A stretch of 64,000 nt of DNA from UBA4582 sp047630175 (GTDB lineage: Bacteria; Pseudomonadota; Gammaproteobacteria; Pseudomonadales; Azotimanducaceae): assembly GCA_047630175.1 (NCBI GenBank), contig JBLHVI010000005.1, forward strand, positions 1 to 64,000, written 5' to 3'. The notes under the pieces are model-generated. The model was given only the letters and a program-made list of their open reading frames with translations. It was not told where the DNA came from and searched no databases. Shown piece by piece: positions 8,190 through 16,566 of the stretch (position 1 is the stretch's first letter; every line of letters begins with the position of its first letter). Made by a program: the position numbers and the translations under genes.

Positions 8190-9287
8190 TTAGGATTGGC
8201 AATCGATCATGCTGTCCCGAAGATAGCTAGCAGCCAGTTTACCGACGGTCTTACCCTGATGCTGATCCGCGACTTGTGAGAGTAGGTCCCTCGACTTGTC
8301 GCAATCACCCATCAGATGATAAACCTTACCAAGTTTGAACGCGGCATCGGGCACTTTGCGGTGACCGGGATATGAACTGATAACTTGTGCTAGCGCCTGC
8401 TGGGCTTTTTCCAGATCGGGCTGTGGTCTGGCTGCATACACTTCACCCAGCCAATAATACGCATTAGGGGCATAGTCGCCCACAGGATATCGGTCAATTA
8501 CTGCTTGCAGCTGGGTAATAGCCAGGTCGTATTGACGATTTCGAATCAGCTCCAATGCTGTGTCATACAGATTTTTCTCGCTTTGGCCTGTTGGTAGCAA
8601 AGATGCGGCTTCTACGGCACCAAGCACTGCGGCCCCGGTTGAGGCCACATCTGCAGGCTCAGTGCCTGCAAGACCATTGGCGGCGCCATTAACAGCATCA
8701 CTGTTCACAATCCCGTTGTAAGCAGCAGGCGCCTGGCCGGCCCCGCTGTTCATATTATTAACCGCTATATTGCTCACTTGACCCGACCCGCGTAAAGCCT
8801 GAAACCTGCCATCAAGTTCGAGATAACGATCTTCTTGGGTTTTTTTCATACGCTGAAGCTGAAACTGCAACTCTTCGACTAGACCTCTAAGGGTCTGGAC
8901 TTCTTGCTGTAATATCTGTTGTTGGTATTGCGACTCTATACCGGCCATCTCACCGTCTTCAGTCGGCGCTTGGAAGGGCAATAACTCAACACTAGCGCCC
9001 GCTGCGCTGTCCGCGCTGACATCAATAATTGAGGTATTGGCACCGGCCATTCCGGTTGCGGCCTGCGTAGCCTCACTCGATAAGGGGTTCGTCGTTGGCG
9101 CGTTGGCAGTTGGCTCGTCACCAACGTTGGCTGGCATAGCGCTAGCAGGCACTACGGTGGGCAGTACAATCGCAGAGTTACTGCGAGACTCAACGCGTAT
9201 AGCGTCACTCGCAGCTGCAACTAAAAATGAGGCATGGGCCAGCAGAATTACACCTGCCAGCCCTTGACCTAACGGTCGATAGTTCAT
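8190..9287 (-). CDS. cpoB: Tol-Pal cell-division coordinator CpoB (YbgF)
   Basis: 365 residues from the ATG at 9287. A TTG directly before it was not used. A signal peptide ends around residue 27. A long Ala/Thr/Asn-rich linker is followed by a coiled coil (YQQQILQQEVQTLRGLVEEL) that trimerises the protein in its family. A second linker leads to three TPR repeats in the last 130 residues (YDTALELIRNRQYDLAITQL, YWLGEVY, KLGKVY). CpoB links PBP1B activity to Tol energy during outer-membrane constriction. It is the last gene of the tol set, 22 bp after pal. The linkers make it longer than the roughly 260-residue E. coli protein. Confidence 0.92.
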   Translation of the reverse strand: MNYRPLGQGLAGVILLAHASFLVAAASDAIRVESRSNSAIVLPTVVPASAMPANVGDEPTANAPTTNPLSSEATQAATGMAGANTSIIDVSADSAAGASVELLPFQAPTEDGEMAGIESQYQQQILQQEVQTLRGLVEELQFQLQRMKKTQEDRYLELDGRFQALRGSGQVSNIAVNNMNSGAGQAPAAYNGIVNSDAVNGAANGLAGTEPADVASTGAAVLGAVEAASLLPTGQSEKNLYDTALELIRNRQYDLAITQLQAVIDRYPVGDYAPNAYYWLGEVYAARPQPDLEKAQQALAQVISSYPGHRKVPDAAFKLGKVYHLMGDCDKSRDLLSQVADQHQGKTVGKLAASYLRDSMIDCQS

Positions 9288-9309
9288 CAATGGGAATCCG
9301 GGTTACCGC

Positions 9310-9852
9310 CTAGCGGTAAACTATTTCAACTCGACGGTTAGCCGCCCAAGCAGAGTCGTTGTGGTCACCATTGACTGGCTTTTCTTCGCCGTAGCTAATC
9401 ACTTCAACCTGCATGCTTGATACGCCTTGGGCGACTAAGTATGCGCGGATAGCATTGGCGCGGCGTTCACCGAGCGCGAGGTTGTATTCGCGGGTACCGC
9501 GCTCATCACCGTGACCTTCAAGACGAGCTCGCAGACTGGAATCACTTTTCATGACAGTCGCGTGCTTGTTCAGCTCGACGTGACCACTACGCCTAACGAT
9601 GGCTTGGTCAAAGTCAAAGTAGAACAAACCTTGCAGCTCTTGAAGGTTGTCGCCCATGGGAATAGAAATTTTACCACCATTGATGGTCGGTTTGAGCACC
9701 TTAACGGCAACAGGCTCAGGCGCCTTGACGGGCTCGGGTGCTTCGACGACAGGCTCTGGCATTGGTGCCTCGATTTTCTTAGAGGCGCAGCCTGCCAATA
9801 CAAAGACCGACAAACCCAGTAATATGATGCCGCGCGTTGTTATTCTAACCAT
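9310..9852 (-). CDS. pal: Peptidoglycan-associated lipoprotein Pal
   Basis: 180 residues. The ATG at 9852 follows AGGAG at 7 nt. The in-frame extension to 9900 lacks a site. The lipobox LAGC places the lipid-carrying cysteine near residue 22. A Pro/Glu/Val-rich linker follows, then an OmpA-like peptidoglycan-binding domain with FYFDFDQAIVR, GHGDERGTREYNLALGERRA and NRRVEIVYR. Pal anchors the outer membrane to peptidoglycan and is recycled to the septum by TolB and TolQRA. It is separated from tolB by a 148-bp gap with an inverted repeat, so it may have its own promoter. Confidence 0.96.
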   Translation of the reverse strand: MVRITTRGIILLGLSVFVLAGCASKKIEAPMPEPVVEAPEPVKAPEPVAVKVLKPTINGGKISIPMGDNLQELQGLFYFDFDQAIVRRSGHVELNKHATVMKSDSSLRARLEGHGDERGTREYNLALGERRANAIRAYLVAQGVSSMQVEVISYGEEKPVNGDHNDSAWAANRRVEIVYR

Positions 9853-9900
9853 GATGTGCTCCTGAAGACCGCGTAAACGCGAATTAAACCACAAATTCAA

Positions 9901-9933
9901 CTAAAATATCACGCGACTCACGTCACATTTTAG
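9901..9933. repeat. Inverted repeat in the tolB-pal gap
   Basis: CTAAAAT at 9901-9907 and ATTTTAG at 9927-9933 are perfect 7-bp arms around 19 nt. It could be an operator near the pal promoter or an RNA hairpin in the tolB-pal message. No U-run follows, so it is not a classic terminator. Confidence 0.45.
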
Positions 9934-10000
9934 CAAAATCGGGACATTGTTGTACTTTGTCAGCCACTAACTTCGTTTTTACAAGCCACTGGAGCGCTAA

Positions 10001-11416
10001 TCACTCCACCGGATAGAACAATCGACGATTCTGGGGCGACCAAGCCGGCTCCCTGACATCACCCTCGCTTGAAGGTAAGTTGAATTTCACACCCCCATCC
10101 ACAGATACTGCCGCAAGAATACCTTCGCCGGCTACCTGCGTTGCGTAAATTAACATACTTCCGTTAGGTGCGATACTAGGAGACTCATCAAGACTCGTTT
10201 CAGTTAGAACCGTTAAGCGCCCACGTTTCAGGTCAAGCATGGCAATATGAAAGATCCCATCTCGGCGATGCACCATGACGATGCCACTGCCATCTGGCAG
10301 CACACTGGCTTTCGCATTGTAGTCACCCTCAAACGTCAGCCGCTCGATAGACAGGTCACTCAATTGCATCTGGTAGATCTGCGGCTGCCCGCCCCGATTA
10401 GACGTAAATATGATGGCGCTGCCGTCGGGGCTCCAAGAGGGCTCTGTGTCAATGCCGTAATGACGAGTGATTCGGCGCAGGCGGCGATCCTCGATATTCA
10501 ACACATAGATGTCAGGGTTACCATCCTTGGAAAGCACAATAGCGAGCTGCTTGCCGTCTGGCGAGAATGCAGGCGCACTATTAAGCCCAGCAAAGTTAGT
10601 GAGCTGTTGCCGCGTACCATTCACCAAGTCGCGCATAAAGATCGCCGGGCGTGAGTCCACCTCAAACGACACATAGGCAATAAACTGACCGTCTTTAGAC
10701 CACGTTGCTGACAAGATCGGCTCTTTCGATTCAAGCACAGTTTCAACACGATGGCCGTCTGCATCGGCCACGTTCAGGCGGAAGGTTCGATCGGTCAGGG
10801 GCCCAAGGGCTGTGACGTACATAATGCGGGTAGAGAATGCGCCATCGATACCCGTCAGCCGCTGATAAATGACATCTGCCGTGTAGTGGGCAAGGTCGCG
10901 AAGTTCACTGGCGCTGGCGTCGACCGTCTGGCTGAGCTCCATGGTCTGTTTAAGAACATTGTATAGATAGAAGGTTAATCGATATTGATCACCCATTGGG
11001 GTGACATGGCCCATCACCAAATACTCAATATCGAGCATGCGCCAATCTCGATTGAAGATTTCTGCAGGCTCGTTAGGCAGACTCAACATCTGATTAATGG
11101 GCAGACTTTCAAATCGGCCACTGAGCACTAGGTCAGACGTCACCGTATCACTGATATTCTCCGGTAACGCACGCTGTCCACGCCACTCAAAAGGGACAAC
11201 GGCAACCCGCACCGCGTTATCGACGCCTTTAGTCACCTCGATACGCAACTCTGCCTGCGCGATCGACGCCATTATAGGCGCAAACAAGCCAACCATCATT
11301 ATTGCCAACCGCCGACAGCTAGGCGCGATAGTTGGCAACGATGTTACCGGCCGACTATTTCTAAAGCGCTTAATGGAAAGCCTCATTTGAGGCACAAAGT
11401 ATTGCGTTAATTGCAT
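10001..11416 (-). CDS. tolB: Tol-Pal translocation protein TolB
   Basis: 471 residues, somewhat longer than the roughly 430 of the family because of a long N-terminal leader. The hydrophobic core of the signal (LAIMMVGLFAPIMASIAQA) ends near residue 55. The ATG at 11416 follows AGCAGG and lies 10 nt after tolA; a start at MRLSIKR (11386) is also possible. The N-terminal domain precedes a six-bladed beta-propeller with repeats such as PAFSPDGKQLAIVLSKDG and PSWSPDGSAIIFTSNRGG. TolB is periplasmic and exchanges between Pal and TolA. Confidence 0.95.
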   Translation of the reverse strand: MQLTQYFVPQMRLSIKRFRNSRPVTSLPTIAPSCRRLAIMMVGLFAPIMASIAQAELRIEVTKGVDNAVRVAVVPFEWRGQRALPENISDTVTSDLVLSGRFESLPINQMLSLPNEPAEIFNRDWRMLDIEYLVMGHVTPMGDQYRLTFYLYNVLKQTMELSQTVDASASELRDLAHYTADVIYQRLTGIDGAFSTRIMYVTALGPLTDRTFRLNVADADGHRVETVLESKEPILSATWSKDGQFIAYVSFEVDSRPAIFMRDLVNGTRQQLTNFAGLNSAPAFSPDGKQLAIVLSKDGNPDIYVLNIEDRRLRRITRHYGIDTEPSWSPDGSAIIFTSNRGGQPQIYQMQLSDLSIERLTFEGDYNAKASVLPDGSGIVMVHRRDGIFHIAMLDLKRGRLTVLTETSLDESPSIAPNGSMLIYATQVAGEGILAAVSVDGGVKFNLPSSEGDVREPAWSPQNRRLFYPVE

Positions 11417-11426
11417 GGTTAGCCTG

Positions 11427-12179
11427 CTAAAGTCTTAGGTCTTCGGGGCGGAACAGAACCTCGAATTCACGAAAATTACGTTCAAATTGATTGGCATCAG
11501 GCGGCACAATAAAACGTTCCGCCTTTTGTACTGCCGAGATAGCCGAGCGATCAAAGGCATCATTACCACTCGACGTCAGCAGATCAACCTTGACCACCTC
11601 ACCCGTCGGCACGAGATACACCTTAAGCAGGGCCTGCATACCATTTCTGGCACTGGGCGGGCGTGACCAGTTCTGAATGATTTCGCGCTGGATTTGAGAC
11701 ACGTAAGCCATCGCTTTTTCATCGTCCGTAACAGCCCGACGGGCATCCTGCTCTGCACTGATTGCACGTGCGAGACTCTCCTCCATTGCGCGCCGCTGCT
11801 CATCTTGGGCCGCTGAATCAATAGCCTCGGCCTGCGCCTGTCTGTTGCGCTCCTCGGTCTGTTCCTCGGCTTGACGCAGATCTTCTGCCTGTTTTGCCGC
11901 CGCTGCATCAGCCTGCAGGCGTACCCGCTGGGCATTCGCCTCACGCCGCTTAAGGGCGTTCGCACGATCCGTTCGTTGCTGTCGCGCCGTATCAGCTTCG
12001 CGCTGCTTCACTTTGTGCGGGTTTTCATTGACCAGCACTGCATCGATGTAAAAGTGCTCGATGACTGCCGCTGGCTGCGCCTCGTCTTCGGGCCAGTGAT
12101 ACAACAGCAGCCCTAGTACTGCGCCATGCAGAACCACCGCCAAAGATACCGACAACAACGTGTTAGCTGAAAGCTTCAC
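11427..12179 (-). CDS. tolA: TolA envelope-spanning protein
   Basis: 250 residues, GTG start. One N-terminal membrane helix (LLSVSLAVVLHGAVLGLLLYHW) is followed by a long charged Ala/Glu/Arg/Gln coiled coil at about 50-150. A C-terminal domain contains IIQNWSRPPSARNGMQALLKVYLVPTGEVVKVDLL, which contacts TolB and Pal. TolA carries the proton-motive energy of TolQR to the outer membrane. The coiled coil is shorter than in E. coli TolA (421 residues). Only 4 bp separate it from tolR. Confidence 0.94.
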   Translation of the reverse strand: MKLSANTLLSVSLAVVLHGAVLGLLLYHWPEDEAQPAAVIEHFYIDAVLVNENPHKVKQREADTARQQRTDRANALKRREANAQRVRLQADAAAAKQAEDLRQAEEQTEERNRQAQAEAIDSAAQDEQRRAMEESLARAISAEQDARRAVTDDEKAMAYVSQIQREIIQNWSRPPSARNGMQALLKVYLVPTGEVVKVDLLTSSGNDAFDRSAISAVQKAERFIVPPDANQFERNFREFEVLFRPEDLRL

Positions 12180-12183
12180 GGGC

Positions 12184-12603
12184 TTACTCTGGCGGCTCTG
12201 TAATCAGACCAACACTGCGGGCACCCGCCTGCTGCAGCACATTCATCAAATTCACCACGACCCCGTAGCTCAACGACTGGTCTCCTTCGACCAACACCTT
12301 GATGGCCGGATTGGCACCAATAATCTTACTTGCCCGCTCGCCAATCAAAGACAGCGCCACCGCTTTCTCTTCGTCACCGACGTTCATGTAGTACGTTTTA
12401 TCAGCCCTGATAGACACCACCAATGTCGGCTCATTGTCTGTGACACTCAAGGGGCCAGAGTTTGCATTAGGCAAATCAACGTTAATGCCTTGGCTCATCA
12501 TTGGCGCGGTCACCATGAATATCACGAGTAGCACCAGCGTCACATCGATGTACGGCACGACATTGATCTCTGCCATGGGTTTTCTTCTTGCTGGCTTGGC
12601 CAT
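12184..12603 (-). CDS. tolR: TolR, ExbD/TolR-family energy coupler
   Basis: 139 residues. It begins with basic residues and EINVVPYIDVTLVLLVIFMVTAPM, the single membrane helix with the proton-path aspartate (YIDV). A periplasmic domain follows. With TolQ it forms the proton-driven motor that powers TolA. It is two bases from the end of tolQ, consistent with coupled translation. Confidence 0.96.
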   Translation of the reverse strand: MAKPARRKPMAEINVVPYIDVTLVLLVIFMVTAPMMSQGINVDLPNANSGPLSVTDNEPTLVVSIRADKTYYMNVGDEEKAVALSLIGERASKIIGANPAIKVLVEGDQSLSYGVVVNLMNVLQQAGARSVGLITEPPE

Positions 12604-12605
12604 AC

Positions 12606-13286
12606 TTATTCCTGCCGACGAATGCCGCGATAGAGAATACCGCTAAACTCTTCCGTGAAGGCGTCGAGTCGGTTAACGATAATTTCTACCTGAGCGGCGA
12701 AACGGTTATAAGCGATAACCGCAGGAATCGCGGCGAAAAGGCCAATAGCGGTAGCCACTAGCGCCTCAGAAATACCTGGCGCAACCACGGACAGACTGGC
12801 CTGATTGACGGTCGCCAAACCTCGAAAAGAATTCATAATGCCCCACACAGTGCCAAACAAGCCGATGTAGGGGCTAGTAGAGCCCACTGTCGCAAGAAAT
12901 GGTAAACTGGTTTCCAAGCGCTCTTCCTCTTTGGACAACGCGACACGCATGGACCGCTGAACACTTTGCATGATGCGATCTGGATCAGCCTCTTTTTGTT
13001 GGCGCAGACGTGTAAACTCTTTAAACCCTGCCACAAAAATGAATTCCATGCCAACGGGTTGGCGCTCACTGGCCTCGATTTCAAGGTAGATTTTACGCAG
13101 GTCCTTGCCCGACCAAAATTCATTTTCGAACTCTATCGACTCGCGACGGATGGTCGACAACCCAAAGCCCCGCTGAAATATCATGACCCAGGAAACGAGG
13201 GAAGCCATGATCAAAATGGCCATAACGCACTGAACGACAATACTGGCGTTAAGCACCAGGTCTAGGATGGAAAGCGGCTCATTCAA
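12606..13286 (-). CDS. tolQ: TolQ, MotA/TolQ/ExbB proton-channel family
   Basis: 226 residues. It has three membrane helices: one near 15-35, and a conserved pair with LPFLATVGSTSPYIGLFGTVWGIM and ISEALVATAIGLFAAIPAVIAYNRF. It is the stator partner of TolR. In many relatives ybgC stands just before tolQ; here tolQ follows ruvB by 41 bp and ybgC is absent. Confidence 0.96.
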   Translation of the reverse strand: MNEPLSILDLVLNASIVVQCVMAILIMASLVSWVMIFQRGFGLSTIRRESIEFENEFWSGKDLRKIYLEIEASERQPVGMEFIFVAGFKEFTRLRQQKEADPDRIMQSVQRSMRVALSKEEERLETSLPFLATVGSTSPYIGLFGTVWGIMNSFRGLATVNQASLSVVAPGISEALVATAIGLFAAIPAVIAYNRFAAQVEIIVNRLDAFTEEFSGILYRGIRRQE

Positions 13287-13327
13287 GGTGGTATCTCTTT
13301 TCTCAGTAAGATCTAGGCAATACAGCC

Positions 13328-14371
13328 CTAGACGTTAGGGTTAGTGTCAGGCAAGTCGGGTGCGATGCCGGCGGGCAGTGGCAACCCAAAGTGCAGGTAC
13401 GCGTGTCGTGTGGCTACCCTGCCACGGGGGGTACGCATAATAAAGCCCTGCTGGATTAAAAACGGCTCATAGACGTCCTCAATGGTATCACGCTCCTCAC
13501 CGATAGCCGCTGCCAGAGAATCTACGCCCACGGGGCCACCGTCAAATTTCTCGATCATCGCCATCAGCAAGCGTCTGTCCATATGGTCAAAACCGTTTGC
13601 GTCGACTTTCAGCATATTCAACGCCAAATCAGCGACCTCTTTGTCGATCAAACCTTGCGCCTTAACCTGCGCATAATCACGCACCCGGCGCAATAAGCGG
13701 TTGGCGATACGCGGAGTGCCGCGGGCACGCATAGCAATTTCACGGGCGCCATCACGATCAGTTTGAACCCCCAGCAGACTGGCTGAACGCAAGACAATCT
13801 CGGTCAAGTCGTCTGCATGATAGAACTCAAGACGCTGGATAATACCAAACCGGTCTCGCAGCGGTGATGTCAGCAGACCCGTTCGAGTCGTTGCACCGAC
13901 CAACGTAAAGCGCGGCAACTCAAGCTTGATACTGCGCGCTGCTGGCCCTTCACCGATAGTGATATCAACCTGAAAGTCCTCCATCGCCGGATACAACACT
14001 TCTTCGATGGCGGGCGCCAAACGATGAATCTCGTCAATAAACAAAACATCACCTTCTTCGAGATTCGTCAGCGCAGCGACAAGGTCACCCTTTTTCTCAA
14101 TCACTGGCCCAGATGTTGACTTAATCTGCACGCCCATCTCATTGGCAATAATATTTGCTAGGGTTGTCTTGCCAAGGCCCGGTGGTCCAAAGATCAGTGT
14201 GTGGTCAAGCGGTTCATCACGCCGGCGGGCAGCATCAATAAAAATTGTCATCTGCTCGCTGACTTGCGGCTGCCCGCGGTACTCGGCAAATGACTTGGGA
14301 CGAATCGCCCAGTCCTGAGTGACCTCACCTTGGACTACCTCTGGCGCCACCAAACGATCGGTTTCAATCAT
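13328..14371 (-). CDS. ruvB: Holliday-junction branch-migration ATPase RuvB
   Basis: 347 residues from the ATG of MIETDRL. An AGGAGG site sits 8 nt before it, so the GTG at 14380, which overlaps that site, is not the start. Walker A GPPGLGKTT, Walker B LFIDEIH, sensor GATTRTG and the C-terminal winged helix with QQGFIMRTPRGR are all present. RuvB hexamers drive branch migration with RuvA. It follows ruvA by 34 bp. Confidence 0.97.
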   Translation of the reverse strand: MIETDRLVAPEVVQGEVTQDWAIRPKSFAEYRGQPQVSEQMTIFIDAARRRDEPLDHTLIFGPPGLGKTTLANIIANEMGVQIKSTSGPVIEKKGDLVAALTNLEEGDVLFIDEIHRLAPAIEEVLYPAMEDFQVDITIGEGPAARSIKLELPRFTLVGATTRTGLLTSPLRDRFGIIQRLEFYHADDLTEIVLRSASLLGVQTDRDGAREIAMRARGTPRIANRLLRRVRDYAQVKAQGLIDKEVADLALNMLKVDANGFDHMDRRLLMAMIEKFDGGPVGVDSLAAAIGEERDTIEDVYEPFLIQQGFIMRTPRGRVATRHAYLHFGLPLPAGIAPDLPDTNPNV

Positions 14372-14405
14372 GACGGGCACCTCCTATCTTGTAGGTCGTT
14401 CACAC

Positions 14406-14990
14406 TCACTTACCTAAGTTTTTCAACGCCTGTCGAATCAGCGTCTCAACACCAGCCGATTGATCTTCCACCTGCGCCAAGGCACGAGCAGCTTCTTGTG
14501 GCTTATACCCTAGACCGATCAATGCGGTCTCGGCGTCAGTCATAAAGTCATCGGCGATTGTGCGCACCACCAAACCAACCTCGGGCGAACTCGGCAACCT
14601 ATCACGTAACTCAATAATCAGGCGTTCGGCTGTTTTTTTGCCCACACCCGGCAGCGAGGTAAGCGTTTTAACGTCATTGTTCTGTATGCAACGAGCGAAC
14701 GCATGGGTGTCCACGCCGGACAATATCGCCACCGCAAGCTTTGGCCCAACACCGTTAACCTTAATAAGTAAGCGAAAAAGTTCGCGCTCAGCGGCAGTCG
14801 CGAACCCAAACAGCAACTGCGCGTCCTCACGGACCACCAAATGGGTGAATAGTACGATACCGGCGCCCGCGTCACCCAGCTGGAAATAGGTCGTTAAGGG
14901 TATGTCGACCTCGTAACCTAGACCATGAACATCAACCACCACCTGCTGCTGTGTTTTCTCTAAAATAGTGCCCTGCACTCTGCCAATCAA
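14406..14990 (-). CDS. ruvA: Holliday-junction DNA-binding protein RuvA
   Basis: 194 residues starting with TTG. The TTG overlaps the TGA of ruvC (14987-14990), so translation is coupled. The OB fold starts MIGRVQGTI. Two helix-hairpin-helix motifs follow (LIKVNGVGPKLAVAIL and LTSLPGVGKKTAERLI). The C-terminal domain that binds RuvB ends the protein. RuvA tetramers hold the junction square for RuvB. Confidence 0.97.
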   Translation of the reverse strand: MIGRVQGTILEKTQQQVVVDVHGLGYEVDIPLTTYFQLGDAGAGIVLFTHLVVREDAQLLFGFATAAERELFRLLIKVNGVGPKLAVAILSGVDTHAFARCIQNNDVKTLTSLPGVGKKTAERLIIELRDRLPSSPEVGLVVRTIADDFMTDAETALIGLGYKPQEAARALAQVEDQSAGVETLIRQALKNLGK

Positions 14991-15562
14991 ATTTTTACTT
15001 CCTTATCGCTGCCCTTAAGACCGCCTTTAAGACTATCGCCGCCCACCATGCGACCTCGACGAAAATGGTCAGCACCACCAACCCTTGCCAGGTTATGCTG
15101 AGTGTTAATGTGGCATAGTGCAATAGCTAGCGCATCGGCCGCATCTTGTTGAGGCTCGGCTGGCAGCTTCAACAGTGTTTTGATCATGTGCTGCACCTGA
15201 CTTTTATCAGCGGCACCTGTACCAACCACGGCCTGTTTCACTTTTCGAGCTTCGTATTCAAACACGGCTAAACCAAGGTTTGCGCCAGCAACAATAGCCG
15301 CGCCGCGGGCTTGGCCCAGCTTCAACGCCGAGTCGGCACTCTTCGCCATAAAGACTTTCTCAATCGCCATTTCCACGGGCGCATACTGCTCGATAATTTC
15401 CGTGACACCCGCAAAAATCTCGGCCAGTTTTTCTGCCAAGCTACCTTTCGCTGTCGTCTTGATGCAACCGCTGGCTACATATTCTTGGCGGGCGCCCACA
15501 GTCTTAATGAGACCGAATCCGGTGATACGAGATCCGGGATCGATGCCGAGTATTAGTGACAT
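14987..15562 (-). CDS. ruvC: Crossover-junction endodeoxyribonuclease RuvC
   Basis: 191 residues from the ATG of MSLILGIDPGS. The frame is open to 15646, and a start at 15577 is also possible. The four acidic catalytic positions of the RNase H-like fold are visible: D in GIDPGS, E in AIEKVF, and two D in QQDAADALA. RuvC cuts Holliday junctions held by RuvAB. A C-terminal tail of about 20 residues, rich in Gly, Lys and Asp, goes beyond the usual 170-175-residue length. Confidence 0.96.
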   Translation of the reverse strand: MSLILGIDPGSRITGFGLIKTVGARQEYVASGCIKTTAKGSLAEKLAEIFAGVTEIIEQYAPVEMAIEKVFMAKSADSALKLGQARGAAIVAGANLGLAVFEYEARKVKQAVVGTGAADKSQVQHMIKTLLKLPAEPQQDAADALAIALCHINTQHNLARVGGADHFRRGRMVGGDSLKGGLKGSDKEVKI

Positions 15563-15765
15563 GGGAAGCACTGACATGGGGGGCAGTGCCAAGCGGCGTA
15601 GTTCATGCGGGCGATCATCGTTAAAGCAATCCGAACAGCTTATCACAAGCTCGGGGTCAGGTTTAGCCTGTGAGCCGACCGGCCGTCGTATGACTCAGCT
15701 TTTGCGTGAACCTGGCGTGGAATGAACGCACCTTTTTTGTTAGCGCGAGAGGCTCAATCGAAGCG

Positions 15766-16506
15766 CTACTCGCCCTCTTTGTCGTCTGGAAAGCTGGCAT
15801 TGGTATAAACGTTTTGCACGTCATCCAGATCTTCGAGGTTGTCCATAAGGCGAATCACTTTTTCAGCCATATCGACATCGAGTTCGCTGTAAATCTGCGG
15901 CAGCATAGCGATTTCTGCGTTTTCAGCTTCGTGCCCCGATGCCGTTAGAGCGTCCTTGACGTGCAAAAAACTTTCTGGCGAGGTCAACACCTCGATGGCG
16001 CCATCATCGCTGACATCCACATCATCAGCACCGGCCTCTATTGCCAACTCCATCATAACGTCTTCATCAATACCCGGCGCAAAATTCAACAGGCCACGAC
16101 GATCAAATAAGTAGGCCACAGAGCCATCGGTACCCAAGTTGCCGCCCGCCTTAGTAAATGCATGCCGCACTTCAGCCACGGTGCGATTGCGGTTATCCGT
16201 CATTGTTTCCACCAGAAACGCCACACCCCCGGGGCCATAGCCCTCATAGGTCAGGGATACCAGCTCACTACCTTCAAGACCACCAGCACCGCGTGCAATA
16301 GCGCGTTCCATGGTGTCTTTTGGCATCTGCGACGCCTTAGCCTTGTCTACCACAGTGCGCAAGCCGGGGTTGTCTTCCAACACGCCGCCGCCATCGCGGG
16401 CAGCCACAGTCAATTCACGAATGATCTTGGTGAACACCTTGGCGCGCTTGGCATCCTGACCGGCTTTACGGTGCTTGATGTTGCTCCACTTGCTATGACC
16501 CGCCAT
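15766..16506 (-). CDS. yebC: YebC/PmpR-family protein
   Basis: 246 residues, matching the family length. MAGHSKWSNIKHRK at the N-terminus and the MPKDTMERAI and LYEGYGPGGVA-like segments (TYEGYGPGG) are diagnostic. The family has been described both as DNA-binding regulators (PmpR) and more recently as ribosome-associated factors that ease difficult motifs. A GGGGAAG site precedes the ATG. It lies between aspS and ruvC as in Pseudomonas. Confidence 0.95.
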   Translation of the reverse strand: MAGHSKWSNIKHRKAGQDAKRAKVFTKIIRELTVAARDGGGVLEDNPGLRTVVDKAKASQMPKDTMERAIARGAGGLEGSELVSLTYEGYGPGGVAFLVETMTDNRNRTVAEVRHAFTKAGGNLGTDGSVAYLFDRRGLLNFAPGIDEDVMMELAIEAGADDVDVSDDGAIEVLTSPESFLHVKDALTASGHEAENAEIAMLPQIYSELDVDMAEKVIRLMDNLEDLDDVQNVYTNASFPDDKEGE

Positions 16507-16566
16507 ATTTCTTCCCCATCGCTACTGTTAGCCTATCCGTCGTCGCACTTACCCAAAATAACAGGT

